This document shows positions 6,728 to 13,198 of a stretch of 14,835 nt of DNA, piece by piece (positions within the stretch are counted from its first letter, which is position 1; each line of letters starts with the position of its first letter). The stretch is from assembly GCA_001804165.1 (NCBI GenBank), contig MHFL01000061.1, positions 1 through 14,835 on the forward strand, given 5' to 3'. A model generated the notes under the pieces. That model was given only the letters and a program-made list of their open reading frames with translations, did no database searches and was not told where the DNA came from. The DNA comes from Omnitrophica bacterium RIFCSPLOWO2_01_FULL_45_10 (GTDB taxonomy: Bacteria > Omnitrophota > Gorgyraeia > 2-01-FULL-45-10). The translations under genes and the position numbers were made by a program.

Positions 6728-6753
6728 GCCCTTATACAAAGATGTGTAAGGGC
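6728..6753 (+). promoter_or_regulatory. Leader hairpin in the 5' UTR of the small HTH gene
   Basis: GCCCTTATACA (6728-6738) pairs with TGTGTAAGGGC (6743-6753) over 11 base pairs, one of them a G-U wobble, around an AAGA loop. It lies between the candidate promoter and the start codon and is not followed by a T run, so a terminator is unlikely. It could stabilise the mRNA or act as an operator-like dyad. It matches no riboswitch class I know. Confidence 0.5.
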
Positions 6754-6803
6754 ATATTAGTCTATACCAAGAGAGTAGAACTGATATAAAAAGGTGGGTT
6801 CTT

Positions 6804-7001
6804 ATGCCAGAAGATAATGTCTTCACGGTTCAGGATGTAGCCACCTATCTAAGGATGAAGCCTGTCACCATATATAAACACGCTAAGGCAGGCAAACTTC
6901 CGTGTTTCAAAGTAGGGGCCAACTGGCGATTTAAAAAGTCAACGATAGACCGCTGGATCACTGAACAGGAAGAAAAAGAAAAGGGAAACGGTTCAAAATA
7001 A
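6804..7001 (+). CDS. Small excisionase-type HTH DNA-binding protein
   Basis: This 65-residue protein is almost entirely one MerR-like helix-turn-helix of the excisionase type: FTVQDVATYLRMKPVTIYKHAKAGKLPCFKVGANWRFKKSTIDRWI at about 7-52, with a charged EEKEKGNGSK tail. Such proteins bind DNA as recombination directionality factors or as small transcription regulators. No integrase, phage gene or attachment site is nearby, so a regulator is more likely. It stands alone, with its own promoter, a leader hairpin and a terminator-like hairpin directly after the stop. AGGTGGG at 6791-6797 is the probable ribosome binding site. The domain is the same type as those at 1941 and 2503. Targets are unknown. 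Confidence 0.88.
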   Translation: MPEDNVFTVQDVATYLRMKPVTIYKHAKAGKLPCFKVGANWRFKKSTIDRWITEQEEKEKGNGSK

Positions 7002-7034
7002 TACCCAATTTCTCCGAAGATGAGATTGGGTATT
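7000..7034 (+). terminator. Terminator-like hairpin after the small HTH gene
   Basis: AATACCCAAT (7000-7009) pairs perfectly with ATTGGGTATT (7025-7034), and an inner CTC/GAG extends the stem across a two-base bulge. It begins in the stop codon. The tail (ATTATTATC) is only moderately T-rich, so termination is likely but may be leaky. The arms could also work from the other strand. Confidence 0.6.
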
Positions 7035-7073
7035 ATTATCTGTGCCGGTTTACAGGTTTGCAGATGGATAGTT

Positions 7074-7129
7074 GTAGGGCAGGTTTCCGCCTTCGCCAAG
7101 GCTTCGGCGGACAGGTAAACCTGCCCTAC
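7074..7129. repeat. Long inverted repeat with inner GC-rich hairpin
   Basis: GTAGGGCAGGTTT (7074-7086) and AAACCTGCCCTAC (7117-7129) are a perfect 13-bp inverted repeat. Between them CCGCC (7087-7091) and GGCGG (7106-7110) add an inner stem, with only ACAGGT (7111-7116) unpaired. The look is that of a dispersed intergenic palindrome (REP or MITE-like) rather than a terminator, since no T tract follows directly. Other copies were not found in the window, so mobility is inference. Confidence 0.65.
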
Positions 7130-7152
7130 GAGGGAAATTTTTTAGGCTTATT

Positions 7153-8391
7153 ATGGATAGAAGGGTAGTAATTACGGGAATCGGAGTTTTGGCATCCAAC
7201 GGCATCGGCAAAGACGCGTTCTGGAAGGCCATAAGGGAAGGCAGGTCAGGGATTAAAACTATAACGCTATTTGATACTTCTACAACAAGGGCCAAAACTG
7301 CCGGAGAGGCGACTGAATTTCGCGCTGAGAACTTTTTGGGCGACAGGGGGTTGCGGACTTTCGATAGGGCTACGAGGTTAGCCCTCTCAGCGGTGAAACT
7401 GGCATTGGATGACGCAAGGTTAGAGTCTCCCTTAAGCGAAGAGGCATCTTTAATGACAGGCGTGTCGCTCGGCTCAACGCTGGGAAGCGTCTGGAGTATA
7501 AGCGAATTTGATAAGGAAGGCTTAAGAGAGGGCCCTAGAGCGGTTAATCCGGCTCTATTTCCGAATACCGTTATAAACGCGCCGGCAAGCCAGATTTCCA
7601 TAAGGTTTAATATTAAAGGATTTAATACGACTATCTCTACAGGTTTCGCCTCAAGCCTCGACGCGATAGATTATGCGGTTAACTTTATAAAATTATATGA
7701 TTACGACGTTGTTCTGGCCGGAGGCGTAGAGGAGTTGTGCGAGCAGACCTTCAAGGGCTTCCATAAGATAGGCCACCTTGCCGGTTCGCGCGAGGGTAAG
7801 CTAGAGATAGATTGTCCTTTCGATAAGCGCAGAAACGGCATCGTGCTGGGAGAGGGCGCGTCAATACTGATACTGGAAGAATTAAGCCATGCCAAAAAAA
7901 GAAACGCTAAAATTTACGCTGAGATTTTAGGATATGGGACTTCCTTTGATCCGCTCAGCAAGAATAGATATAGCCCAAAGGCGGAAGGCGCGACAAAAGC
8001 GATAAAATTTGCGCTGGATGACGCAAAATTAAATCCGGATGAGATAGACTACATATCGGCATCCGCAAATTCAACTTTGGATTGCGACGCGATGGAAACC
8101 ACGGCCATTCATAGGGTTTTCGACGAAGGGGCGAAAAGAGCGCCGATAAGCTCTATCAAATCGATGATTGGCGATACATTTTCAGCGAGCGGGGCGATGA
8201 ACGTCGCCGCGTCTATAGGCGCTATGGCTCAAGGATTTATTCCGCCTACTATTAATTACGAGGTGAAGGATAGCCGCTGCGATTTAGACTGCGTGCCGAA
8301 TCAGGGCCGCGAGGCAAAGGTGGAGAACGCATTAATAAATTCTTTCACGCCAACCGGCGCGAATTCGAGTCTGGTAATAAAAGCGTTATGA
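7153..8391 (+). CDS. FabF-like ketosynthase homologue lacking the catalytic triad (chain-length-factor-like)
   Basis: The 412-residue protein has the full thiolase-fold ketosynthase length and the FabF opening RRVVITGIGVLASNGIG. All three catalytic positions are changed: the nucleophile site reads STGFASSLDAI, with Phe165 where active enzymes have Cys (TACASS); the HGTGT motif reads SANSTLD, with Ser304 for His; and the GHTMG motif reads GDTFS, with Asp341 for His. SSIKS with its Lys and the GEGAS region are kept. Type II PKS chain length factors are paired pseudo-ketosynthases that set chain length or decarboxylate, usually with Cys to Gln. The partner KS, KR and ACP genes lie immediately downstream, so a KS-beta role is the best inference. 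No frameshift or stop suggests decay. The ribosome binding site is weak (AGG at 7144-7146). Confidence 0.88.
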   Translation: MDRRVVITGIGVLASNGIGKDAFWKAIREGRSGIKTITLFDTSTTRAKTAGEATEFRAENFLGDRGLRTFDRATRLALSAVKLALDDARLESPLSEEASLMTGVSLGSTLGSVWSISEFDKEGLREGPRAVNPALFPNTVINAPASQISIRFNIKGFNTTISTGFASSLDAIDYAVNFIKLYDYDVVLAGGVEELCEQTFKGFHKIGHLAGSREGKLEIDCPFDKRRNGIVLGEGASILILEELSHAKKRNAKIYAEILGYGTSFDPLSKNRYSPKAEGATKAIKFALDDAKLNPDEIDYISASANSTLDCDAMETTAIHRVFDEGAKRAPISSIKSMIGDTFSASGAMNVAASIGAMAQGFIPPTINYEVKDSRCDLDCVPNQGREAKVENALINSFTPTGANSSLVIKAL

Positions 8392-9137
8392 GCACATTAA
8401 ATTCGCTAAAAAATAAAGTAGCGATAGTAACAGGCGGTTCGCGGGGGATAGGCAAGGCGATAGTCCTTGAATTTATTCATGAAGGCGCGAAGGTTGTCTT
8501 TACCTATATTAAGAGCGATGAGGCGGCGGCAATACTTTTAGATGAGATAAAGAAGTTGGGCGGCGAGGCGTTGGCCCTAAAAAAAACATCGCGGGAGTTT
8601 TCCTCCTGTAAAGAGGTCGTCGAAGCGGCTCAAGAGAAATTCGGCTCAATCGATATACTGGTGAATAACGCCGGCATCGTAAAGGATAAGGCGCTTATGA
8701 TGATGGAGCCCGCGGAATGGCAAGAGGTCATAGAGACGAACCTCACGGGATATTTCAATATGGCCAAGGCCTGCATCGTGACGATGATGAAGCAAAAATC
8801 AGGCAATATCATCAACATCTCATCAGTGGCCGGAATTACAGGGACCGCGCGACAAGCGAATTATTCGGCATCCAAGGCGGGTGTGATCGGCTTCACCAAA
8901 TCTTTGGCCAAAGAGGTCGCTTCATACAATATAAGAGTGAACGCCGTGGCGCCGGGATACATCGAGACAGATATGACCAAAGAGTTGAAGCAGAAAGAAG
9001 ATTTGATCAAAAAGATTCCGGCAGGTAGGTTTGGAAGGCCGGAAGAGGTCGCGAAGGCCGTATCATTTTTAGTTAGCGACAAGTCAAATTATATCACCGG
9101 GCAGGTTGTCAAGGTAGACGGTGGTTTAGCCATTTAG
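8388..9137 (+). CDS. fabG: 3-oxoacyl-[ACP] reductase (FabG-like SDR)
   Basis: This 249-residue short-chain dehydrogenase reduces 3-oxoacyl-ACP to 3-hydroxyacyl-ACP, most likely with NADPH. The cofactor motif TGGSRGIG is at 15-22, NNAG at 93-96 and Asn118 in ETNLTGYF; the catalytic set is Ser146 (ISSVAG), Tyr159 and Lys163 (YSASK). PGYIETDM at 189-196 and the C-terminal ITGQVVKVDGG are typical of FabG. It overlaps the chain-length-factor-like gene by four bases (ATGA), so the two are coupled. The context says ketoreductase of the small PKS/FAS-like set rather than the housekeeping fatty-acid cluster, since no fabD, fabH or fabZ is nearby. A housekeeping role cannot be excluded from sequence. 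Confidence 0.92.
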   Translation: MSTLNSLKNKVAIVTGGSRGIGKAIVLEFIHEGAKVVFTYIKSDEAAAILLDEIKKLGGEALALKKTSREFSSCKEVVEAAQEKFGSIDILVNNAGIVKDKALMMMEPAEWQEVIETNLTGYFNMAKACIVTMMKQKSGNIINISSVAGITGTARQANYSASKAGVIGFTKSLAKEVASYNIRVNAVAPGYIETDMTKELKQKEDLIKKIPAGRFGRPEEVAKAVSFLVSDKSNYITGQVVKVDGGLAI

Positions 9138-9151
9138 TTTGGTTATTTAAC

Positions 9152-9180
9152 CCTGAATTTTTGTAAACTAAAAATTCAGG
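9152..9180 (+). promoter_or_regulatory. Hairpin 1 between ketoreductase and ACP genes
   Basis: CCTGAATTTTT (9152-9162) and AAAAATTCAGG (9170-9180) pair perfectly over 11 bp around a seven-base loop. It starts 15 bases after the ketoreductase stop. It may slow decay from the 3' side, act as a weak terminator or be a processing site; the sequence alone does not decide. Confidence 0.6.
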
Positions 9181-9186
9181 ATGGCC

Positions 9187-9218
9187 ATATTAAAATTTTA
9201 CAGAGAAAATTTTAATAT
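9187..9218 (+). promoter_or_regulatory. Hairpin 2 just upstream of the ACP gene
   Basis: ATATTAAAATTTT (9187-9199) and AAAATTTTAATAT (9206-9218) form a perfect 13-bp AT-only stem with an ACAGAG loop. It ends five bases before the strong GGGGAGGG ribosome binding site (9223-9230) of the ACP gene. Its place suggests a role in ACP mRNA stability or expression level. Confidence 0.6.
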
Positions 9219-9232
9219 TAAAGGGGAGGGGT

Positions 9233-9490
9233 ATGATACATCAGGCAAAAGAGACTCTTGAGAAAGAGATCAGATCGCTCGTCGCTGAGATATTGGAGGT
9301 TGACGAGGAGAAGATCACGCCTGAGGCGAGATTCGTCGAGGAACTCGGCATGGACTCGATGATGGCCCTGGAGATACTTGCTTCCGTTGAGAAGAAGTAT
9401 AAGATCAGGATTCCGGAGGAGTACCTCACGAAAGTGACGACCCTCAACAGCATGGTGGAGATCGCGCGAGAATTAACCAACAAGAAGTAG
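9233..9490 (+). CDS. Acyl carrier protein
   Basis: The 85-residue acidic helical protein carries the phosphopantetheine attachment motif GMDSMMALEI with Ser42, preceded by VDEEKITPEARFVEELG, both standard for ACPs. It would carry growing acyl or polyketide chains as thioesters between the neighbouring ketosynthase pair and ketoreductase. MDSM replaces the DSLD of the housekeeping FabF-linked ACPs, which fits a specialised carrier. GGGGAGGG at 9223-9230 is a strong ribosome binding site, so translation is probably high. The gene ends three bases before the ketosynthase start. Confidence 0.93.
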   Translation: MIHQAKETLEKEIRSLVAEILEVDEEKITPEARFVEELGMDSMMALEILASVEKKYKIRIPEEYLTKVTTLNSMVEIARELTNKK

Positions 9491-9493
9491 GTT

Positions 9494-10711
9494 ATGTCAG
9501 AGAGACGGGTTGTCATTACGGGTTTAGGCGTAGTATCGTCAATCGGCTTAGGAAAAGACGAATTTTGGAAGGGCCTATGCGCCGGCCGGTCCGGTATAAG
9601 TGAGGTAAGCATATTCGATACGTCGGGCTACCCGGTCCATAGAGCGGGAGAGGTGAAAAATTTTGAGCCCGGAAGTTTCATACCTAAGAACAAATTAAAA
9701 GGCATGGCGAGGGCCTCTCAATTTGTTGTCGCGGCGGCGAAGATGGCGCTCGAAGATGCCGGCCTCGCGGAAGGCGAACTTAAAAACACTACAACCGGAA
9801 CGGTGATGGGGACAACTATGGCAAACATCCAGTCCCTTGAGCAGATAGATAAACATTGGACAGAGAAGGGCGAGGACGATGTATGGCCGATCAACATCAT
9901 TAAATACCCAAGCAACTCATTATCGGATAATATCGGGTATTTCTTCGGCATCACGGGCCCGAATTATTCTATCCCGACCGCCTGCTCCGCCGGGAATTAT
10001 TCAATCGGATACTCCTTCGATTTGATAAGACAAAATAAGGCGGACATAATGATTGCGGGCGGAGCGGACCCTTTCTCGCGGATAACCTTCACAGGATTTA
10101 ACCGTCTTTACGCTATGGCCCCTGAGAAATGCCAGCCGTTCGATAAGAATCGAAAGGGCATGATGGTCGGAGAAGGCGCCGGCGTTTTATTATTGGAATC
10201 GTTGGATTACGCCCTTAAAAGAAATGCCGATATATACGCGGAGGTCCTGGGCTATGCCTTGAGCTGCGACGCGCATCATATGACCGCGCCGTCTATGGAA
10301 GGGATTATCCACGTTATGCGAAAAGCGCTCAAGAATGCCGGCATCAGAACCGACGAGGTCGATTACATCTCCGCGCACGGCACAGGCACGCCGGCAAACG
10401 ACAAGACGGAGTGCGCCGCGGTAAAAGCGGTGTTTGGCGCTAAATATAAAGAGATACCGATGAGTTCAATTAAATCCATGCTGGGTCACACGATGGGCGC
10501 GGCGAGCGCGCTCGAGGCGATCGCCTGCTGTCTCGCGATTAAGGAAAGCATAATCCCTCCAACCATAAATTGCGAAACCCCCGATCCGGAATGTGATATA
10601 GACTGTGTTCCAAACAAGTCAAGAAATCATCCCGTCAAAGTCGCCCTTAATAACTCCCTCGCCTTCGGCGGCAACGACGCGTGCCTCGTGCTCAAAAAAT
10701 ATTCGAGTTAA
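9494..10711 (+). CDS. 3-oxoacyl-[ACP] synthase (active ketosynthase, FabF/KS-alpha-like)
   Basis: The 405-residue protein has an intact condensing-enzyme active site: Cys164 in PTACSAGNYSIG, His295 in SAHGTGTP, Lys327 in SSIKS and His332 in GHTMGAAS, plus the GGNDACLVL C-terminus. It would join malonyl-ACP units to an acyl chain by decarboxylative Claisen condensation. It shares the same layout and many motifs with the changed homologue at 7153 (MxxRRVVITGxGV start, PFDKxRxG, xIPPTINxE, DCVPN), so the two look like an ancient duplication forming a heterodimer, as in type II PKS KS-alpha/KS-beta pairs. The pairing is inference from the shared operon. TACSAG rather than TACASS sets it apart from housekeeping FabF. 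Confidence 0.92.
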   Translation: MSERRVVITGLGVVSSIGLGKDEFWKGLCAGRSGISEVSIFDTSGYPVHRAGEVKNFEPGSFIPKNKLKGMARASQFVVAAAKMALEDAGLAEGELKNTTTGTVMGTTMANIQSLEQIDKHWTEKGEDDVWPINIIKYPSNSLSDNIGYFFGITGPNYSIPTACSAGNYSIGYSFDLIRQNKADIMIAGGADPFSRITFTGFNRLYAMAPEKCQPFDKNRKGMMVGEGAGVLLLESLDYALKRNADIYAEVLGYALSCDAHHMTAPSMEGIIHVMRKALKNAGIRTDEVDYISAHGTGTPANDKTECAAVKAVFGAKYKEIPMSSIKSMLGHTMGAASALEAIACCLAIKESIIPPTINCETPDPECDIDCVPNKSRNHPVKVALNNSLAFGGNDACLVLKKYSS

Positions 10712-10715
10712 AAAT

Positions 10716-11063
10716 ATGAATAAAGACGGGATGGTAAGGAACCTGCAATCATTTCTATTTTTTATAGGCTGGGTCCTTTCGCCATTCACCCAATGGAACG
10801 ACTTATTCGTTAACATTCCCGTGAGTTATTTAATAGCGAATCTCTTATATGCTTTTGCCCGTCCGCCGTTCAGGTGGTTATTAATCGGTTCTTATGTCTT
10901 TACAAATATATTGGGGCTGCTTCTCATGTTTTTCAGCGGAAGAGCATATGTCCTGCCGGCAAAGAGTAAAATAAAAGCGGTGTTATCTTTAACGATTAAC
11001 ACCGCCTTATTCTCTACTCTAATCTATCTTCTCGACAAAAACGGAATACTCGCGCGTAAATGA
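10716..11063 (+). CDS. Small membrane protein of unknown function at the end of the PKS-like operon
   Basis: The 115-residue protein starts at ATG 10716, five bases after the ketosynthase stop. A longer frame from 10605 would run inside that gene and is rejected. Membrane helices are visible at about 9-20 (FLFFIGWVLSPF, weak), 32-45, 52-74 (FRWLLIGSYVFTNILGLLLMFF) and 86-103. The C-terminus is basic (NGILARK). No family is recognised. Its place suggests it works with the polyketide or fatty-acid product at the membrane, for example in anchoring or transport, which is inference only. A perfect 9-bp inverted repeat lies inside the coding sequence (GCGGTGTTA at 10977-10985, TAACACCGC at 10997-11005). 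Confidence 0.75.
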   Translation: MNKDGMVRNLQSFLFFIGWVLSPFTQWNDLFVNIPVSYLIANLLYAFARPPFRWLLIGSYVFTNILGLLLMFFSGRAYVLPAKSKIKAVLSLTINTALFSTLIYLLDKNGILARK

Positions 11064-11083
11064 AAGCGCGATGGCACAGTTAT

Positions 11084-11251
11084 TTAACGGCCGCTGCTCT
11101 TCCGCTTTGCGAAACATTCCTTGCAGTATACTGGACGATCTTCTCTGGGCTTGAAAGGGACCTCACATTCTTTCTTGCACTCCGCGCATATCGCCTTGAA
11201 CATCTCGCGCGGTCCGCCTCCAAATCCTCCGCCGCCACCCTGATACCCCAT
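11084..11251 (-). CDS. CxxC-x17-CxxC zinc-ribbon small protein
   Basis: On the minus strand a 55-residue protein starts at ATG 11251-11249 after a perfect GGAGGT (11260-11255), four bases upstream. A Gly-rich head (GGGGGFGGG at 5-13) is followed by PREMFKAICAECKKECEVPFKP and then DRPVYCKECFAKR. Cys22 and Cys25 pair with Cys43 and Cys46 at exactly 17 residues apart, the CxxC-x17-CxxC signature; an extra Cys29 is present. The family is widespread in uncultured bacteria and probably binds zinc; a nucleic-acid role is likely but unproven. The gene converges with the PKS-like operon (20 bases apart). An overlapping plus-strand frame at 11060 is a shadow of it. Confidence 0.88.
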   Translation of the reverse strand: MGYQGGGGGFGGGPREMFKAICAECKKECEVPFKPREDRPVYCKECFAKRKSSGR

Positions 11252-11330
11252 GCTACCTCCTTTTTTTCATCGCTTTGCTCGGTATAATATCTTGAGCTTG
11301 TCGATGAATTGTTAACTTCAGTAAAAGATC

Positions 11331-11495
11331 TTAGGGACTCGGGTTAACAACCGCACCCTCATTCGAACCCTGCCCTAGATCATCCTTGGACTGCATATTC
11401 TTTTTATCCAACTTTCGCTGCATCTTTTCTTCCCGCTTCTTTTTCTTTGCCAGTTCTCTCTGATATTTCTTATATGAATAATTATCTCTCGCCAA
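11331..11495 (-). CDS. Lys-rich small basic protein, TTG start
   Basis: A minus-strand frame of 54 residues reads (M)ARDNYSYKKYQRELAKKKKREEKMQRKLDKKN, then a polar tail ending NPSP. TTG at 11495-11493 is preferred over GTG at 11498-11496, because AGGAGG (11506-11501) is five bases before TTG but only two before GTG. The N-terminus MARDNYS also resembles small basic proteins I recall from deltaproteobacteria and candidate phyla. The charged first half should form one long helix, suited to RNA or ribosome binding. No family function is known to me. A good promoter lies upstream, and the zinc-ribbon gene follows 79 bases downstream on the same strand. Confidence 0.75.
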   Translation of the reverse strand: MARDNYSYKKYQRELAKKKKREEKMQRKLDKKNMQSKDDLGQGSNEGAVVNPSP

Positions 11496-11532
11496 CACTG
11501 CCTCCTTCTGTTTCCTGCTTTGACCACGCTAT

Positions 11533-11561
11533 ATTATACATGTGAAAGCGAGAAATAACAA
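11533..11561 (-). promoter_or_regulatory. Candidate sigma70 promoter for the minus-strand small genes
   Basis: Reading the minus strand, TTGTTA (11561-11556) is followed by 17 bases and a perfect TATAAT (11538-11533). Transcription would start near 11526, about 30 bases before the TTG start. It is divergent from the promoter candidate at 11607. Confidence 0.6.
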
Positions 11562-11606
11562 GTGAAAAAAATAATATTGTCTTTTTTTCATATTATCTTT
11601 TTTTCC

Positions 11607-11635
11607 TTGACAACTCTGACGACGCGGTATATTGT
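11607..11635 (+). promoter_or_regulatory. Candidate promoter for the exported-protein run
   Basis: TTGACA (11607-11612) is a perfect -35. The -10 is TATTGT at 11630-11635 (spacer 17) or TATATT at 11628-11633 (spacer 15). T-rich stretches at 11582-11588 and 11598-11604 lie just upstream. It is the only clear start signal before the discoidin gene. Confidence 0.5.
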
Positions 11636-11660
11636 TAGTTTAATAAAATAGGACTTTGTC

Positions 11661-12632
11661 ATGCAACGTACCCGCGTCAAATTATCAGGGAAATTATCTT
11701 TTGCGGCTGTAAGTTTTATTACAGCCCTTTTTATTTGCTGTCTGGCCACAGGCCTCGTCTTTGCTGAAGAGGAACTCGCCATATCCAAGGCCGAGGCCTC
11801 GAGTCAATATAGCTCATATTACTCTCCATCCAAGGCGATTGACAATAACCTCACCACGACCTTCTGGAGAGGCGGAACCAGCCAGAGCACGTGGTGGCTC
11901 AACTTAGATTTAAGTAAGGGTTATTCTCTAACTAAAATCTCCATCTGGTGGCATAGCCAATCCGGCTCAAGAGACTATAATATCGAAGGCTCAAATGATT
12001 CTATCGACTGGACAACCCTATACTCTCGTTTAAGTTCAGTTGGCGGCGCTACAAATCCTTATAAAGTAACTTACTCCCTCTCCGGCTCTTATAGATACGT
12101 CCGCGTCTATATAAATAAACCTCAAGTCTTCGGCTACCAACCCGTCATCTTTGAGGTGAAATTGTATGGCCAGACTCAAGTTTTATCTATTTCAATCAAT
12201 CCTAAACTTTGGGATATCGGCTCAACCGAGGTGAATAAAGTTATTACGATGAACCAAACAAATAAAATTGCCATTACTAACGATGGCACAATCCCAGAGA
12301 CACTCGAGTTAAGTCTTGTCAATCCCGAAGGATGGGATACATCTACCTCCCCAGGCCAAGAGACATATGTATTAAGCGGGCTATTTTGTAATACAACTGA
12401 TATCCCGACGGAATCTCGTTTTAATCAGGATGCGCAGGATGACGATGTAATTACAAAAATCCCTAAACAATCCACCAGCACAATCTTTGGTTATAGCCAG
12501 AGCACCGCTAATGGCGTAGCTATTCCTATCGGCGCCTCAAGGTCTTTATATCTACAGTTCAAATCACCAACTATCACAAAAGAGAAAGGAGGGCGGGATA
12601 TCGCGGTAATCGTAAGTTGTCAGGTACCATAA
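11661..12632 (+). CDS. Exported discoidin (F5/8 type C) domain protein with C-terminal beta domain
   Basis: The 323-residue protein has a signal peptide (basic 1-11, hydrophobic 13-34, probable cleavage after VFA at 33-35). Residues about 40-170 form an F5/8 type C or galactose-binding-like fold: ASSQYSSYYSPSKAIDNNLTTTFW, WWLNLDLSKGYSLTKISIWWH, the NIEGSNDSIDW strand and YRYVRVYI. Such domains bind glycans or other surface ligands. Residues about 175-323 are a second beta domain that resembles the whole mature protein of the next gene (LSLVNPEGW, ETYVLSGLF, LYLQFKSPT). AGGA at 11651-11654 is the ribosome binding site. The downstream gene starts 16 bases after the stop. It probably acts at the cell surface; the ligand is unknown. 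Confidence 0.85.
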   Translation: MQRTRVKLSGKLSFAAVSFITALFICCLATGLVFAEEELAISKAEASSQYSSYYSPSKAIDNNLTTTFWRGGTSQSTWWLNLDLSKGYSLTKISIWWHSQSGSRDYNIEGSNDSIDWTTLYSRLSSVGGATNPYKVTYSLSGSYRYVRVYINKPQVFGYQPVIFEVKLYGQTQVLSISINPKLWDIGSTEVNKVITMNQTNKIAITNDGTIPETLELSLVNPEGWDTSTSPGQETYVLSGLFCNTTDIPTESRFNQDAQDDDVITKIPKQSTSTIFGYSQSTANGVAIPIGASRSLYLQFKSPTITKEKGGRDIAVIVSCQVP

Positions 12633-12648
12633 AAAAGGAGGAAACAAA

Positions 12649-13197
12649 ATGTTGAATAAAGGGAAATCAATAATTACAATGTTGATGGCAGGATTATCGT
12701 TTCTTGTCGTATCATCAACACTGGAAGCGGCCCAATCTGATACTTTAGCCGTAAAGGTAACCATTGCGCCATCGATAAGCGTAAACATTACTGAGGATAC
12801 GCTTTCCTTTGGCTCAGTATCAGCAGGAAGCACAACTGTCTCATCAGCCGCGGCTACTGTCACTAACAATGGAAGCGGAGTCAATGAGACATATTCATTG
12901 TCTCTTACTAACCCGTCCGGTTGGACAGCGTCTCAGACTGCTCCTGGAGCGGAGACCTATGTGCTCAATGCCGCTTTCTCTAACCTCGCGTCAGGTATAA
13001 CGTGGGGCGAAGCGAATCACGCTCTTTCTACGTCGCCGGTTGCTTCTACCGCTACAAAGTTTGCGGGTGACCAGACAGGCGTGAGCGTGCCTTATAATGC
13101 CGCCAGAAAACTCTGGTTCCAGTTTAAGGCGCCCACAGCCACTAACGTCGGGACTGAGCAGAGCATAGTTATTACAGTTACAGCCCAGGCAAGTTAA
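12649..13197 (+). CDS. Exported Ser/Thr-rich beta-domain protein, paralogue of the discoidin protein's C-terminus
   Basis: The 182-residue protein has a signal peptide (1 to about 28, ending LEAA) and a mature part rich in Ser, Thr, Ala and Val. VKVTIAPSISVNI opens the domain, followed by FGSVSAGST, YSLSLTNPSGW, ETYVLNAAF, VPYNAARKLWFQFKAPT and a final IVITVTAQAS strand. Alternating hydrophobic residues and periodic Gly or Asn turns indicate a beta sandwich, as in minor surface or pilus-type structural proteins. I do not recognise a named family. The AAGGAGG ribosome binding site (12637-12643) is strong, fitting an abundant structural subunit. It sits between the discoidin protein and an Ig-like protein with similar export signals. 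Confidence 0.8.
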   Translation: MLNKGKSIITMLMAGLSFLVVSSTLEAAQSDTLAVKVTIAPSISVNITEDTLSFGSVSAGSTTVSSAAATVTNNGSGVNETYSLSLTNPSGWTASQTAPGAETYVLNAAFSNLASGITWGEANHALSTSPVASTATKFAGDQTGVSVPYNAARKLWFQFKAPTATNVGTEQSIVITVTAQAS

Positions 13198-13198
13198 A

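Noticed and set aside
6728..6753. Leader hairpin as a transcription terminator of the peptide gene
   Set aside because: It lies downstream of a strong promoter for the next gene and has no T run after the stem.
6804..7001. Small HTH protein as a phage excisionase
   Set aside because: No integrase, phage gene or attachment-site duplication is visible, and two other proteins in the window carry the same HTH in non-phage settings.
10605..10715. Longer start for the small membrane protein
   Set aside because: The extra 37 residues are a frame-shifted reading of the ketosynthase C-terminus; ATG 10716 directly after that gene is far more likely.
10977..11005. 9-bp inverted repeat as an intragenic terminator
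   Set aside because: It is inside the membrane-protein coding sequence, with an 11-base loop and no T tract; it could be chance.
11060..11287. 75-codon plus-strand frame overlapping the end of the PKS-like operon
   Set aside because: It lies opposite a minus-strand zinc-ribbon gene with a clear ribosome binding site and Cys motif; the plus-strand protein has no recognisable pattern.
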